Positions 16,958 through 25,051 are shown, counted from the stretch's first letter. The stretch: 64,000 nt of DNA from Citreimonas salinaria (GCF_900107235.1 NZ_FNPF01000004.1:186001-250000); one strand, 5' to 3'. Notes: generated by a model not told the origin, from the letters alone. A program made the numbers and translations.

Positions 16958-16970
16958 GCAAAGCATTTGT
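16958..16970. promoter_or_regulatory. Inverted repeat GCAAA-N3-TTTGT in the mcl1/dgcN region
   Basis: A near-perfect inverted repeat about 114 bases before dgcN and 190 bases before mcl1. GCAAA/TTTGC half-sites are reported for short-chain acyl-CoA regulators of the ScfR family (PccR, RamB) in related bacteria, so it is a candidate operator for either gene; evidence is resemblance only. Confidence 0.25.
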
Positions 16971-17083
16971 CCGCGCGCCGGCGCATCGTCGCGCGAAACC
17001 GTCGCGCCCCGATATGTTCGTGGACGCGTGCTGCTGGATGACCGCGCGCCGGAAGGCGCGCCCCGAAGATGTAGGAGACCGCG

Positions 17084-18085
17084 ATGATCGAGACCCCGTA
17101 CCTGCTGTTTCTGGGCGACGCGCCCGATTCCCTTGCCGCGAAGGTCGCGCAGGGCATCAAGGACTGGCGCCCCGGCAATTGCGTCGGGCAGTTCCGGCTG
17201 GAGGGCTGCAAGGCCGATCTGGGCCTGCCGGACATGGACTTGGCCGAGGCGCGCGAGGCCGGCGCCAAGACGCTGGTGATCGGCGTCGCCAACCGCGGCG
17301 GCGTGATCGGGCCCGCCTGGAAGAAGGTGCTGGTCAACGCGCTCGAGGAAGGCTTCGACCTTGCCTCGGGCCTGCACAACCTGCTGCGCGACGAGCCCGA
17401 CCTGGTCGCGGTGGCCGAGGCGACCGGCCGCGCGCTGCATGACGTGCGCGTCCCGGAGGTCGAGTATCCGATCGCCGACGGCGTCAAGCGGTCCGGCAAG
17501 CGCGTGCTGGCGGTGGGCACCGATTGCTCGGTCGGAAAGATGTACACGACGCTGGCCGTCGATGCCGCGCTGCGCGAGAAGGGCGCCAAGAGCAGCTTCC
17601 GCGCCACCGGCCAGACCGGTATCCTGATCACCGGCGAGGGCGTGCCGCTGGACGCGGTCATCGCCGACTTCATGGCCGGGTCGATCGAGTGGCTGACGCC
17701 CGACAACGATCCCGACCACTGGGACGTGATCGAGGGGCAGGGCAGCCTGTACCACGTCAGCTATTCCGGCGTGACGCTGGCGCTGATCCACGGCGGCCAG
17801 CCCGACGCGCTGATCCTGTGCCACGAGCCGACGCGCACGCATCTGCGCGGGCTGCCGGGCTACGGCCTGTCCAGCCTCGAGGACCTGCGCGACCTGTCGC
17901 TGCAGATGGCGCGGATCGCGAACCCGGGCTGCCAGGTCGTGGGCGTGTCGATCAACACGCAGCACCTGTCCGAGGACGAGGCCCGCGCCTATTGCGCCGA
18001 GGTCGAGGGCCGGATGGGCTTGCCGACGGTCGATCCGTACCGCCACGGTGCGGATCGCCTGGCCGACGCGCTTCTGGCGATGTGA
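17084..18085 (+). CDS. dgcN: DUF1611 protein, DgcN-type N-acetyltransferase
   Basis: A 333-residue DUF1611 protein. The N-terminal half is Rossmann-like (VIGVANRGGVIGPAWKKVL); the C-terminal half has a P-loop-like motif, GTDCSVGKMYT, from about residue 145, and GQGSLYHVSYSG further on. In marine Proteobacteria this family has been described as DgcN, which acetylates D-glutamate as the first step of a D-glutamate catabolic route. The neighbour 89 bases downstream is the matching racemase (DgcA), which is strong context support. AGGAG lies about eight bases before the ATG. The acceptor could be another D-amino acid. Confidence 0.82.
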   Translation: MIETPYLLFLGDAPDSLAAKVAQGIKDWRPGNCVGQFRLEGCKADLGLPDMDLAEAREAGAKTLVIGVANRGGVIGPAWKKVLVNALEEGFDLASGLHNLLRDEPDLVAVAEATGRALHDVRVPEVEYPIADGVKRSGKRVLAVGTDCSVGKMYTTLAVDAALREKGAKSSFRATGQTGILITGEGVPLDAVIADFMAGSIEWLTPDNDPDHWDVIEGQGSLYHVSYSGVTLALIHGGQPDALILCHEPTRTHLRGLPGYGLSSLEDLRDLSLQMARIANPGCQVVGVSINTQHLSEDEARAYCAEVEGRMGLPTVDPYRHGADRLADALLAM

Positions 18086-18174
18086 CGGGCTGGCGGGACG
18101 GACGCTCGCGCGCTGGCGCGCGCATCGCCCCGCCCGCCATCCCGCAGACCCCACCCGACAGCAGGAGCAAAGCC

Positions 18175-19140
18175 ATGACCATCACCGTCACCCGCGACGT
18201 GTTCCGCTTGGCGCAGGCGTTCACCATCAGCCGCGGCTCGCGCACCGAGGCGCGCGTGCTGACCGTGTCGATCACCCGCGACGGCGTGACCGGCCGGGGC
18301 GAATGCGTGCCCTACGCCCGCTACGGCGAGACGCTGGACAGCGTCGCCGCGCAGATCGAGGGGCTGGATGCCGGCATCGACCGCGCGGCACTGCAACAGG
18401 CGCTGCCGGCGGGCGCCGCGCGCAACGCCGTCGATTGCGCGCTGTGGGATCTCGAGGCGAAGGCCGCTGGCCGCCGCGTCTGGGAGCTGGCCGGGCTTCC
18501 CGCGCCGGGGCCGGAGATCACCGCCTATACGCTGTCGCTGGATGAACCCGACGCGATGGAGGCGCAGGCCCGCAAGCATGGCGACCGCCCGCTGCTGAAG
18601 GTCAAGCTGGGCACGCCTGACGACATGCCCCGGCTCGAGGCCGTCCGGCGCGGCGCGCCCGCAACGAAGATCATCGTCGACGCAAACGAGGGCTGGAGCG
18701 CCGAGATCTACAGCGAACTCGCGCCGCATCTCGCACGGCTGGGCGTGGCGCTGGTCGAACAGCCGCTGCCCGCCGGCGACGACGACGCGCTGATCGGCCT
18801 CGACCGGCCGGTGCCGCTTTGCGCCGACGAGAGCTGCCACGACCGGGCCTCGCTGCCCGAGCTCGAGGGCAAGTACGACGTGGTGAACATCAAACTCGAC
18901 AAGACCGGCGGACTGACCGAGGCGCTGGCCCTGCGCGAGGACGCGCTTGCCCGCGGCTTCGACGTCATGGTCGGCTGCATGGTCGGATCGAGCCTGGCGA
19001 TGGCGCCGGCGGTGCTGGTGGCGCAGGGCGCAATGGTGACCGATCTCGACGGGCCGCTGCTGCTGGCCGAGGATCGCGACCCGGCGCTGCTGTTCGACGA
19101 GAACGGCGTGTACCCGCCCGAAGCCGCCCTCTGGGGCTGA
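18175..19140 (+). CDS. dgcA: DgcA-type N-acetyl-D-glutamate racemase (enolase superfamily)
   Basis: A 321-residue enolase-superfamily enzyme of the muconate-lactonising/dipeptide epimerase subgroup. The acid-base lysines are Lys142/Lys144 (LLKVKLG) and Lys240 (NIKLDKTGG), so both faces of the racemase site are present; metal ligands are Asp169 (IIVDANEGW), Glu195 (LVEQPLP) and Asp218 (CADESC). Such proteins were long called L-Ala-D/L-Glu epimerases. Next to dgcN the better call is DgcA, which converts N-acetyl-D-glutamate to the L form. AGGAG lies eight bases before the ATG; the open frame further upstream overlaps dgcN and is not used. Dipeptide epimerase activity remains an alternative. Confidence 0.82.
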   Translation: MTITVTRDVFRLAQAFTISRGSRTEARVLTVSITRDGVTGRGECVPYARYGETLDSVAAQIEGLDAGIDRAALQQALPAGAARNAVDCALWDLEAKAAGRRVWELAGLPAPGPEITAYTLSLDEPDAMEAQARKHGDRPLLKVKLGTPDDMPRLEAVRRGAPATKIIVDANEGWSAEIYSELAPHLARLGVALVEQPLPAGDDDALIGLDRPVPLCADESCHDRASLPELEGKYDVVNIKLDKTGGLTEALALREDALARGFDVMVGCMVGSSLAMAPAVLVAQGAMVTDLDGPLLLAEDRDPALLFDENGVYPPEAALWG

Positions 19141-19195
19141 TCGCGCCGCTGACGACCTTCCGGATCGCGTCCGATCCGCCCCTATGGAGACTGGA

Positions 19196-20059
19196 ATGAC
19201 CCGCACCGTCTATCTCAACGGAGAATACCTGCCCGAGCACGAGGCGAAGGTGTCGATCTTCGACCGCGCCTTCCTGATGGCCGACGGCGTCTACGAGGTG
19301 ACCAGCGTGCTGGGCGGCAAGCTCATCGACTTTCCCGGCCACGCCGCGCGGCTGGACCGCTCGCTGACCGAACTGGGCATGCGCAACCCGGTGAGCACGG
19401 ACGAATTGCTGGAGATCCACCGCGAGCTGGTCCGCGCGAACGACCTCGACGAGGGGCTGATCTACCTTCAGATCACCCGCGGCGCGCCCGGCGACCGCGA
19501 CTTCGTCTTTCCCGACCCCGAGACGACCGAGCCGACGATCGTGCTGTTCACCCAGTCGAAGCCCGGCCTCGCCGACAGCCCGTCGGCGAAAAAGGGCCTG
19601 CACGTGATCTCGATCGCGGACGAGCGCTGGGGACGGCGGGACATCAAGACGGTGCAGCTGTTGTATCCCTCGATGGGCAAGATGATGGCGAAGAAGGCCG
19701 GCGCCGACGATGCTTGGATGGTGCAGGACGGCTTCGTGACAGAGGGGACCAGCAACAACGCCTATTTCATCAAGGGCAACCGGATCGTGACTCGGCCGCG
19801 GTCCTACGACATCCTGCACGGGATCACCCGCGCGGCGGTGCTGCGCTTCGCCGCCGAGGCGCAGATGGAGGTCGAGGAGCGGCCGTTCACCGTCGACGAG
19901 GCCAAGCAGGCGGACGAGGCGTTCATCACCTCGGCCTCGGCCTTCGTGACGCCGGTGGTGCGGATCGACGACACCCCCGTGGGCGACGGCACGCCGGGGC
20001 CGAAGGCGCTGCGGCTGCGGGAAATCTACCTCGAGGAAAGCCTCAAGGCGGCGATCTGA
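19196..20059 (+). CDS. dat: D-amino acid transaminase (fold type IV PLP enzyme)
   Basis: A 287-residue class IV aminotransferase. The PLP lysine is Lys151 in RRDIKTVQLL, the pyridine-nitrogen glutamate is Glu183 in VTEGTSNN, and the N-terminal YLNGEYLPEHEAKVSIFDRAFLMADG stretch (in outline) is the substrate strand typical of D-alanine aminotransferases rather than of branched-chain enzymes. It moves amino groups between D-amino acids and 2-oxo acids. GGAG lies six bases upstream. It follows dgcA by 55 bases on the same strand, so the three genes probably form a D-amino acid utilisation operon. A hairpin repeat lies just after its stop. Confidence 0.88.
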   Translation: MTRTVYLNGEYLPEHEAKVSIFDRAFLMADGVYEVTSVLGGKLIDFPGHAARLDRSLTELGMRNPVSTDELLEIHRELVRANDLDEGLIYLQITRGAPGDRDFVFPDPETTEPTIVLFTQSKPGLADSPSAKKGLHVISIADERWGRRDIKTVQLLYPSMGKMMAKKAGADDAWMVQDGFVTEGTSNNAYFIKGNRIVTRPRSYDILHGITRAAVLRFAAEAQMEVEERPFTVDEAKQADEAFITSASAFVTPVVRIDDTPVGDGTPGPKALRLREIYLEESLKAAI

Positions 20060-20067
20060 GACCGGTT

Positions 20068-20146
20068 CCGGGAGGTGTCCCACGGTGGGACACCTCCCGG
20101 CCCTATAGAAAACAATGGCTTGCAGAGGCGGATTAACGATTCGTCA
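20068..20146 (+). repeat. 74-bp composite intergenic repeat, copy 1
   Basis: Starts with a perfect inverted repeat (arms CCGGGAGGTGTCCCAC and its complement, one central base, 20068-20100). After a 20-base variable spacer comes a conserved block containing GGCTTGCAGAGGCGG, then three variable bases, then GATTCGTCA ending at 20146. The portion 20073-20146 matches copy 2 (40940-41013, opposite strand) in order and spacing. It begins a few bases after the dat stop and its end overlaps the last codon of the convergent flavoprotein gene. No T-run follows the hairpin. Confidence 0.8.
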
Positions 20147-21337
20147 GGAATTGCCCCACCGGGCGGCGTGACGGCCGGCCCACAGCCCGGTGGCCAGGCA
20201 GGCGTTCAGAAGGTAGCCGCCCGTCGGCGCCTCCCAGTTGATCATCTCGCCGGCGCAGAACACGCCCGGATGGTCCGCCAGCATCAACCCTTCGTCCAGC
20301 GCCGCCCACGACACGCCGCCGGCGGTCGAGATCGCCTCGTCCAGCGGGCGCAGGCCCGCATGCGACACGGGCAGCGCCTTGACCAGCGCCGCCAGCGCCT
20401 GAGGGTCGTCGGGCAGCGGGCGCGCGAATTCCGTCAGCAGCGCCTGCACCTGCGGCGGCAGGTTCAGCACGCGGCGGATGTGATTGCCGAGACTGCGCTT
20501 GCCGCGCGGTCGGGCCAGCCGCGCGGCCACGGCGTCGGCATCCACGTCGGGCATCAGGTCGAGCACCAGCGGCGCGCTGGCCCGCAGCGCGGGCGACAGC
20601 GGGTAGACGCCGCCGCCTTCCAGCCCGCGCGCCGAGATCACCGCCTCGCCGCGCGACGCGATGCCCCCCGCGCGGAACCCCACGTTCTTCAGCGGCGCAC
20701 CGAAGTGCTGCCGCATGGGCGCGGACCAATTCACCCTGATGCCCGCGTTTGCCGGCGCGAAGGGCGCGACGTCCACGTCCGCGCGGCGCAACCGATCGGC
20801 CCATGCGCCGTCCGAGCCGAGCCGCGCCCAGCTTGCGCCGCCAAGGGCCAGCACGGCGACGCGCGGCAGCACCCTCACCGCGCCCTCGGGCGTGTCGAAG
20901 ACGAAGCCGTCCTGCCAGCGGGTCCAGCGCCAGCGGGTGCGCCGGTCCAGCCCGGCCGCGTCCAGCCGCGTCAGCCACGCGCGCAGCAGCGGCGAAGCCT
21001 TCATCGCGGTGGGGAACAGCCGGCCGGTCGAGCCGGTGAAGGTGTCCTGCCCCAGCGCCTCGGCCCAGCCGCGCACATCCTCGGGGCCGAGCGCGTCCAG
21101 CATCGGGCGCAAGCGGTCCGCCGCGCCGCCGTAGGCCGCCAGCGTGGCGGCGCGGTTCTCGATCCTGGCGAGGTTGAGGCCCGACTTGCCCGCCATCAGG
21201 AATTTCCGCGCGACGGAGGGCTTCGCCTCGGCCAGCAGGACGCGGCGGCCCTCGGCCAGCAACGCCTCGGCCGCCATCAGCCCGGCCGGGCCGCCGCCGA
21301 TCACCAGCGCGTCGTGTTCTTGAACCGCGTCCGTCAT
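20144..21337 (-). CDS. TIGR03862-type flavoprotein (BaiN/HI0933 family oxidoreductase)
   Basis: A 397-residue FAD-dependent protein. The dinucleotide-binding motif VIGGGPAGLMAAEALL is at the N terminus, followed by the family motif RKFLMAGKSGLNLAR; the C-terminal half has TAGGVSWAALDE, FCAGEMINWEAPTGGYLL and GLWAGRHAA, typical of the HI0933/BaiN family and of its TIGR03862 branch. The reaction is unknown, though relatives act as hydroxy-bile-acid or other enone reductases. It is divergent from the small HNH gene with 42 bp between starts and convergent with dat. Confidence 0.85.
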   Translation of the reverse strand: MTDAVQEHDALVIGGGPAGLMAAEALLAEGRRVLLAEAKPSVARKFLMAGKSGLNLARIENRAATLAAYGGAADRLRPMLDALGPEDVRGWAEALGQDTFTGSTGRLFPTAMKASPLLRAWLTRLDAAGLDRRTRWRWTRWQDGFVFDTPEGAVRVLPRVAVLALGGASWARLGSDGAWADRLRRADVDVAPFAPANAGIRVNWSAPMRQHFGAPLKNVGFRAGGIASRGEAVISARGLEGGGVYPLSPALRASAPLVLDLMPDVDADAVAARLARPRGKRSLGNHIRRVLNLPPQVQALLTEFARPLPDDPQALAALVKALPVSHAGLRPLDEAISTAGGVSWAALDEGLMLADHPGVFCAGEMINWEAPTGGYLLNACLATGLWAGRHAARWGNS

Positions 21338-21379
21338 GGCCTAGCCTTCTGATCGGTCGAGGGAGCACGCACAAGCGCG

Positions 21380-21688
21380 ATGGAACAGGATGATCCGGTC
21401 TGCCCGCTCTGCCTGCGTCCGATCCCGCCGCAGGCCAGACAAAGCCTGCACCACCTGACGCCCAAGCTGAAGGGTGGCAAGGGCGGGCCGGTCGTGCGCG
21501 TGCACCAGATCTGCCACAACGAGATCCACGCCACCCTGACCGAGGCCGAGCTGGCGCGCGAATACGACACGCCGGAAAAGCTGCGGGCGCATCCCCGGCT
21601 GGCGAAGTTCGCGGAATGGGTGCGCAAGCGGCCGCCGGGCTTCCACAGCCGCAGCGCCGGTGGACGGCGCAAGCACCGGACGCCTTGA
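21380..21688 (+). CDS. Small HNH-type nuclease-domain protein
   Basis: A 102-residue protein with a compact HNH/zinc-finger core: CPLCLRPIP, LHHLTPKLKGGKGG, then VHQICHNEIH. The first pair and the later C..H residues can bind a structural zinc, and HH plus H form the beta-beta-alpha metal site. After the core come a helix (TEAELAREYDTPEKLRAH) and a basic tail. Proteins of this size are annotated as HNH endonucleases without a known target. The neighbours are housekeeping genes, not a phage or restriction system, so a role in DNA maintenance is as likely as defence. It is followed 47 bases later by ybgC. Confidence 0.8.
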   Translation: MEQDDPVCPLCLRPIPPQARQSLHHLTPKLKGGKGGPVVRVHQICHNEIHATLTEAELAREYDTPEKLRAHPRLAKFAEWVRKRPPGFHSRSAGGRRKHRTP

Positions 21689-21735
21689 AACGCGCGGCCG
21701 GGTCGGTAGGGTCGGCCCGACCAGGGAGGCCGCGC

Positions 21736-22113
21736 ATGACCCATAGCTTTCCCGTCCGCGTCTACTACGAGGACACAGACATGGCGGGGATCGTCTACCA
21801 CGCCAACTATCTGAAATACGTCGAGCGTGCGCGCTCGGACTGGGTGCGGGAACAGGGGCTGGACCAGAACGCGATGCGCGAGGCGGGCGTGGTCTTCGTC
21901 GTGCGGCGGATCGAGTGCGACTACCTCGCGCCCGCGCGCTACGACGACGCGCTGGAGGTGCGCACACAGGTCGAATCGATGACCCGCGTGCGGCTGGTGA
22001 TGGTGCAGGAGGTGCTGCGCGGCGACGCGGTGCTGTTCCGCGCCCGCGTCACCGCCGCCTGCGCCACGATGGAAGGCAAGCCCACGCGCCTGCCCGCGGG
22101 GCTGGCGCCCTAG
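21736..22113 (+). CDS. ybgC: YbgC/FadM acyl-CoA thioesterase (tol-pal associated type)
   Basis: A 125-residue hotdog-fold thioesterase. The catalytic motif YYEDTDMAGIVYHANYLKYVERAR holds the Asp (D-x-x-G-I-V-Y-H) typical of the YbgC family, which hydrolyses short acyl-CoA or acyl-ACP and is normally the first gene of the tol-pal cluster. Here no tolQ, tolR, tolA or tolB follows; the next gene is a convergent cupin whose stop overlaps by four bases. GGAGG lies seven bases before the ATG. It is therefore a detached ybgC or a paralogue with metabolic function. Confidence 0.88.
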   Translation: MTHSFPVRVYYEDTDMAGIVYHANYLKYVERARSDWVREQGLDQNAMREAGVVFVVRRIECDYLAPARYDDALEVRTQVESMTRVRLVMVQEVLRGDAVLFRARVTAACATMEGKPTRLPAGLAP

Positions 22114-22517
22114 TCCGCGCGCGCGGCGGAATACTCGTCGTCGCTGACCTTCTCCATCCATTCGGCGGTCTGCCCGTCGACCGCCTGCTGGATCGCCAGG
22201 TGCACCATGGCGCAATCGGGTGCGGCGCCGTGCCAGTGCTTCTCTCCGGCCGGAAACCAGACGGTGTCGCCGGGGCGCAGCACCTCGACCGGCCCGCCCT
22301 CGCGCGCGCAGAGGCCGAGGCCCGAGACGATGTGCAGCGTCTGGCCGGCGGGGTGCGTGTGCCAAGCGGTGCGGGCGCCGGGTTCGAACGTGACCATCAG
22401 CGCCTTGACCGGCGAGGGATCGTCGCCGGACACGACCGGATCGAAGCGCACGGTGCCGGTGAAGTAGGCGGCGCTGGGGGATTGCGACGGGCGGGCGCCC
22501 GCACGGTGGATCTGCAT
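22110..22517 (-). CDS. Cupin-domain protein, (R)-mandelonitrile lyase-like
   Basis: A 135-residue single-cupin protein. Cupin motif 1 is AWHTHPAGQTLHIVSGLG and motif 2 is PAGEKHWHGA, giving three histidines and a glutamine for metal binding, the arrangement seen in manganese cupins of the hydroxynitrile-lyase-like/carboxymuconolactone-associated group. The C-terminal HLAIQQAVDGQTAEWMEKVSD (in outline) is typical of that subfamily. Reaction unknown. The start at 22517 is preferred over an upstream ATG ten codons earlier because homologues begin MQIHRAG. It may be the last gene of a unit with the GMC oxidoreductase, 78 bases upstream. Confidence 0.85.
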   Translation of the reverse strand: MQIHRAGARPSQSPSAAYFTGTVRFDPVVSGDDPSPVKALMVTFEPGARTAWHTHPAGQTLHIVSGLGLCAREGGPVEVLRPGDTVWFPAGEKHWHGAAPDCAMVHLAIQQAVDGQTAEWMEKVSDDEYSAARAD

Positions 22518-22595
22518 GGGAAACCTCCGGTTGTCTGCGCGCAGCATGACCGGGGGCGTCCGCCGGGGGAAGCCGCGGCGCGGAAAAAAGCGTGG

Positions 22596-24224
22596 CTACC
22601 GGCCGGACAGGATCATGTCGGCGGCCTTCTCGCCGATCATCGTCGCGGGTGCGTGGGTGTTGCCCGACACGATCGTCGGCATGATCGAGCAATCCGCCAC
22701 CCGCAGGCCCGACAGGCCGTGGACGCGCAGCCGGGAATCGACCACGGCCATGGCGTCGTCGCCCATCCGCGCGGTGCCGACGGGGTGGAAGATCGTGGTG
22801 CCGACCTGTCCCGCGGCCTCGACCAGCTCGGCGTCGGTGTCGCGTTCCGGTCCGGGCAGCACCTCCTGCGGCCGGTAGCGGCGCATCGTCTCGGTGTGCA
22901 TCAGGCGGCGCGCGGCGCGCAGGCTTTCGACGGCGACGATGCGGTCGCCTTCGGTCGAAAGATAGCGGGGGCGGATCTCGGGCGCGCCCTTGGGGTCGCC
23001 CGCGCGCAGGTGCACGCTGCCGCGGCTTTCGGGGCGCAGGTTGCAGACCGACACGGTCATGCCGGGATAGCTGTGCAGCGGCGAGCCGAAGGCGTCGAGC
23101 GACAGCGGCTGGACGTGGAACTCGATGTTGGCGCTGTCCTCGCGGTCCGACGAGCGGCAGAAGATGCCCAGCTGGCTGGGCGCCATCGACATCGGCCCCG
23201 AGCGGCGCAGCATGTATTCCAGCCCGATCATGGCCTTGCCGTAAAGGCTGGCGACGCGGTCGTTGAGCGTCTTGGCGCCGGTGATCTTCCAGACGCTGCG
23301 CAGTTGCAGGTGGTCCTGCAGGTTCTCGCCCACACCGCGCAGGGCGTGGCGCGTCTCGATTCCGTGGTCGGCCAGCAGGGCGGGGTCGCCGATGCCGGAC
23401 AGTTCCAGGATCTGCGGCGTGCCGATGGCGCCGGCGGAGAGCACCACCTCGCGCCCCGCGGACGCGCGGCCGGCCTCGCCCTGCACCGTGTAGGCGACGC
23501 CGGTGACGCGGGTGCCGTCCAGGATCAGCCGGTCGACATGGGCGTCCGTCTCGATCCGCAGGTTTGGGCGGCGCCGCGCAGGGTCGAGGAACGCCTTGCG
23601 CGCGTTCCAGCGGATGCCGCGGCGCTGGGTGACGGGGAAATAGCCCGAGCCCTCGTTGTCGCCGTCGTTGAAGTCTTTGGTGGGCGGGATGCCGATCTCC
23701 TCGGCGGCCTCGGCCACGTGGTCGAGGATCGGCCAGTTCAGGCGCTGCTGCTCGACGCGCAACTCGCCCTCGGTGCCGTGATTCTCGTCCGCCGGGCCGA
23801 AGTGGTGCTCGGACTTGCGGAAGTAGGGCAGGACGTCGTCCCAGCCCCAGCCCGCGTTGCCCATCTGGCGCCACTGGTCGTAGTCGCGGGCCTGCCCGCG
23901 CATGTAGATCATGCCGTTGATCGACGAACAGCCGCCCAGCAGCTTGCCGCGCGGGTAGTTCAATGCGCGGCCGCCGAGGCCTTCCTCGGATTCGGTGCGG
24001 AAGCACCAGTCCATCGACGGATTGCCCATGGCGTAGAGGTAGCCCATCGGCACGTGGACCCAGAACCGGTTGTCGCTGCCGCCCGCCTCGAGCAGCAGGA
24101 CGCGGTTCTTCGGATCGGCGCTCAGCCGGTTGGCCAGCACGCAGCCGGCCGAGCCGGCGCCGACGACGATGTAGTCGTAGCTGCCCCGGTCGGTCCTGTC
24201 GCTCACGCCTTCGTCCGCACGCAT
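22596..24224 (-). CDS. GMC-family FAD-dependent alcohol dehydrogenase
   Basis: A 542-residue glucose-methanol-choline oxidoreductase. Seen are the FAD motif DYIVVGAGSAGCVLANRL, the GMC signature PRGKLLGGCSSINGMIYMRG, the second signature GAIGTPQILELSGIG, and the C-terminal catalytic His region IFHPVGTARMG followed by SIMPTIVSGNTHAPATMIGEKAAD. It resembles choline/PEG/sorbose dehydrogenase-type enzymes; the substrate is probably a primary alcohol but cannot be named. The ATG at 24224 lies inside the preceding gene (22-base overlap), with GGAACAG upstream; a GTG at 24206 is an alternative. Co-transcribed with the FAH-family gene. Confidence 0.9.
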   Translation of the reverse strand: MRADEGVSDRTDRGSYDYIVVGAGSAGCVLANRLSADPKNRVLLLEAGGSDNRFWVHVPMGYLYAMGNPSMDWCFRTESEEGLGGRALNYPRGKLLGGCSSINGMIYMRGQARDYDQWRQMGNAGWGWDDVLPYFRKSEHHFGPADENHGTEGELRVEQQRLNWPILDHVAEAAEEIGIPPTKDFNDGDNEGSGYFPVTQRRGIRWNARKAFLDPARRRPNLRIETDAHVDRLILDGTRVTGVAYTVQGEAGRASAGREVVLSAGAIGTPQILELSGIGDPALLADHGIETRHALRGVGENLQDHLQLRSVWKITGAKTLNDRVASLYGKAMIGLEYMLRRSGPMSMAPSQLGIFCRSSDREDSANIEFHVQPLSLDAFGSPLHSYPGMTVSVCNLRPESRGSVHLRAGDPKGAPEIRPRYLSTEGDRIVAVESLRAARRLMHTETMRRYRPQEVLPGPERDTDAELVEAAGQVGTTIFHPVGTARMGDDAMAVVDSRLRVHGLSGLRVADCSIMPTIVSGNTHAPATMIGEKAADMILSGR

Positions 24225-25051
24225 TTCTGTTCCTGAACGCCCAACTTGTCGATTTCCAGGCGCATCACCTGCCCGTCCTGCAGCCAGACCTGCGGGCGCA
24301 TCCCAAGCCCCACGCCCGGAGGCGTGCCGGTGGTCACCACATCCCCCGGCTCAAGCGTCATGAAGCCGCTGAGATAGCTGATCAGGTGAGGGATGCCGAA
24401 GATCAGCGTCCGGGTCGAGCCGTTCTGGCGGCTTTCGCCATCGACCGTGAGCCGCATGCCAAGATCGTGCGGGTCGCCGACTTCGTCCGCGGTCACCAGC
24501 CACGGGCCCATCGGCGCGAAGGTGTCGTGGCTCTTGCCCTTGGTCCACTGGCCCTGGCGTTCCGCCTGCCAGGACCGTTCCGAGACGTCGTTGAGGATGC
24601 AGTAACCGGCAACGTGCGACAGGGCGTCGGCCTCGGGCACGTTCTTGGCGCGGGTGCCGATGACGAAGGCTAGCTCGACCTCCCAATCGACCTTTTCGGC
24701 GCCGGCGGGCAGTTCGACATCATCGTTGGGGCCGCAGATCGCGCTGGTGGCCTTCATGAAGATGATCGGCTCGGGGGGCACGGCCATGCCGGCCTCGGCC
24801 GCGTGATCGGAATAGTTCAGACCGATGCAGATCAGCTTGCCCACGCGGCCGACGCAGGGGCCAAGGCGGGGGGTGCCGTCAACCTTTGGCAGCGCCGTCG
24901 AGTCGAGCGCGGCGAGCGCGCGCAGGCGGTGCGGTGCGAGGACGCTGCCGTCGATGTCGGACACCTCGCCCGACAGGTCGCGCAGCGTGCCGTCATTGTC
25001 GATCAGGCCGGGCCGCTCTTCTCCGCGGTTGCCGTAACGCACCAGTTTCAT
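24203..25051 (-). CDS. Fumarylacetoacetate hydrolase family protein
   Basis: A 282-residue FAH-fold enzyme. The metal-binding core is visible: KLICIGLNYSDHAAEAG, then WEVELAFVIG with the E-x-E pair, then the aspartate further on in NDVSERSWQ, followed by GTPPGVGLGMRPQVWLQDG. Family members hydrolyse or decarboxylate 2-oxo acids (ureidoglycolate lyase, oxaloacetate decarboxylase, acylpyruvase, 2-keto-3-deoxy-fuconate hydrolase); which one applies is not clear. It starts at MKLVRYGNRGEE. Overlap with the GMC gene suggests a shared catabolic route that oxidises a sugar or alcohol and then splits a 2-oxo acid. Confidence 0.9.
   Translation of the reverse strand: MKLVRYGNRGEERPGLIDNDGTLRDLSGEVSDIDGSVLAPHRLRALAALDSTALPKVDGTPRLGPCVGRVGKLICIGLNYSDHAAEAGMAVPPEPIIFMKATSAICGPNDDVELPAGAEKVDWEVELAFVIGTRAKNVPEADALSHVAGYCILNDVSERSWQAERQGQWTKGKSHDTFAPMGPWLVTADEVGDPHDLGMRLTVDGESRQNGSTRTLIFGIPHLISYLSGFMTLEPGDVVTTGTPPGVGLGMRPQVWLQDGQVMRLEIDKLGVQEQKCVRTKA

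Larger units (their letters stand above)
16769..17083. promoter_or_regulatory. 315-bp divergent promoter region between mcl1 and dgcN
   Basis: No gene is seen. The part next to mcl1 (16780-16850) is markedly AT-richer than its surroundings and should hold the mcl1 promoter; TTGCGC (minus strand, 16836-16841) is a possible -35 but the -10 is unclear. It carries two inverted repeats described separately. The half near dgcN contains AGGAG at 17071-17075, the dgcN ribosome-binding site. Confidence 0.5.

Noticed and set aside
20068-20100. The perfect 16-bp hairpin after dat as a plain Rho-independent terminator
   Set aside because: No T-run follows on either strand, and the hairpin is part of a longer conserved repeat found again at 41.0 kb.
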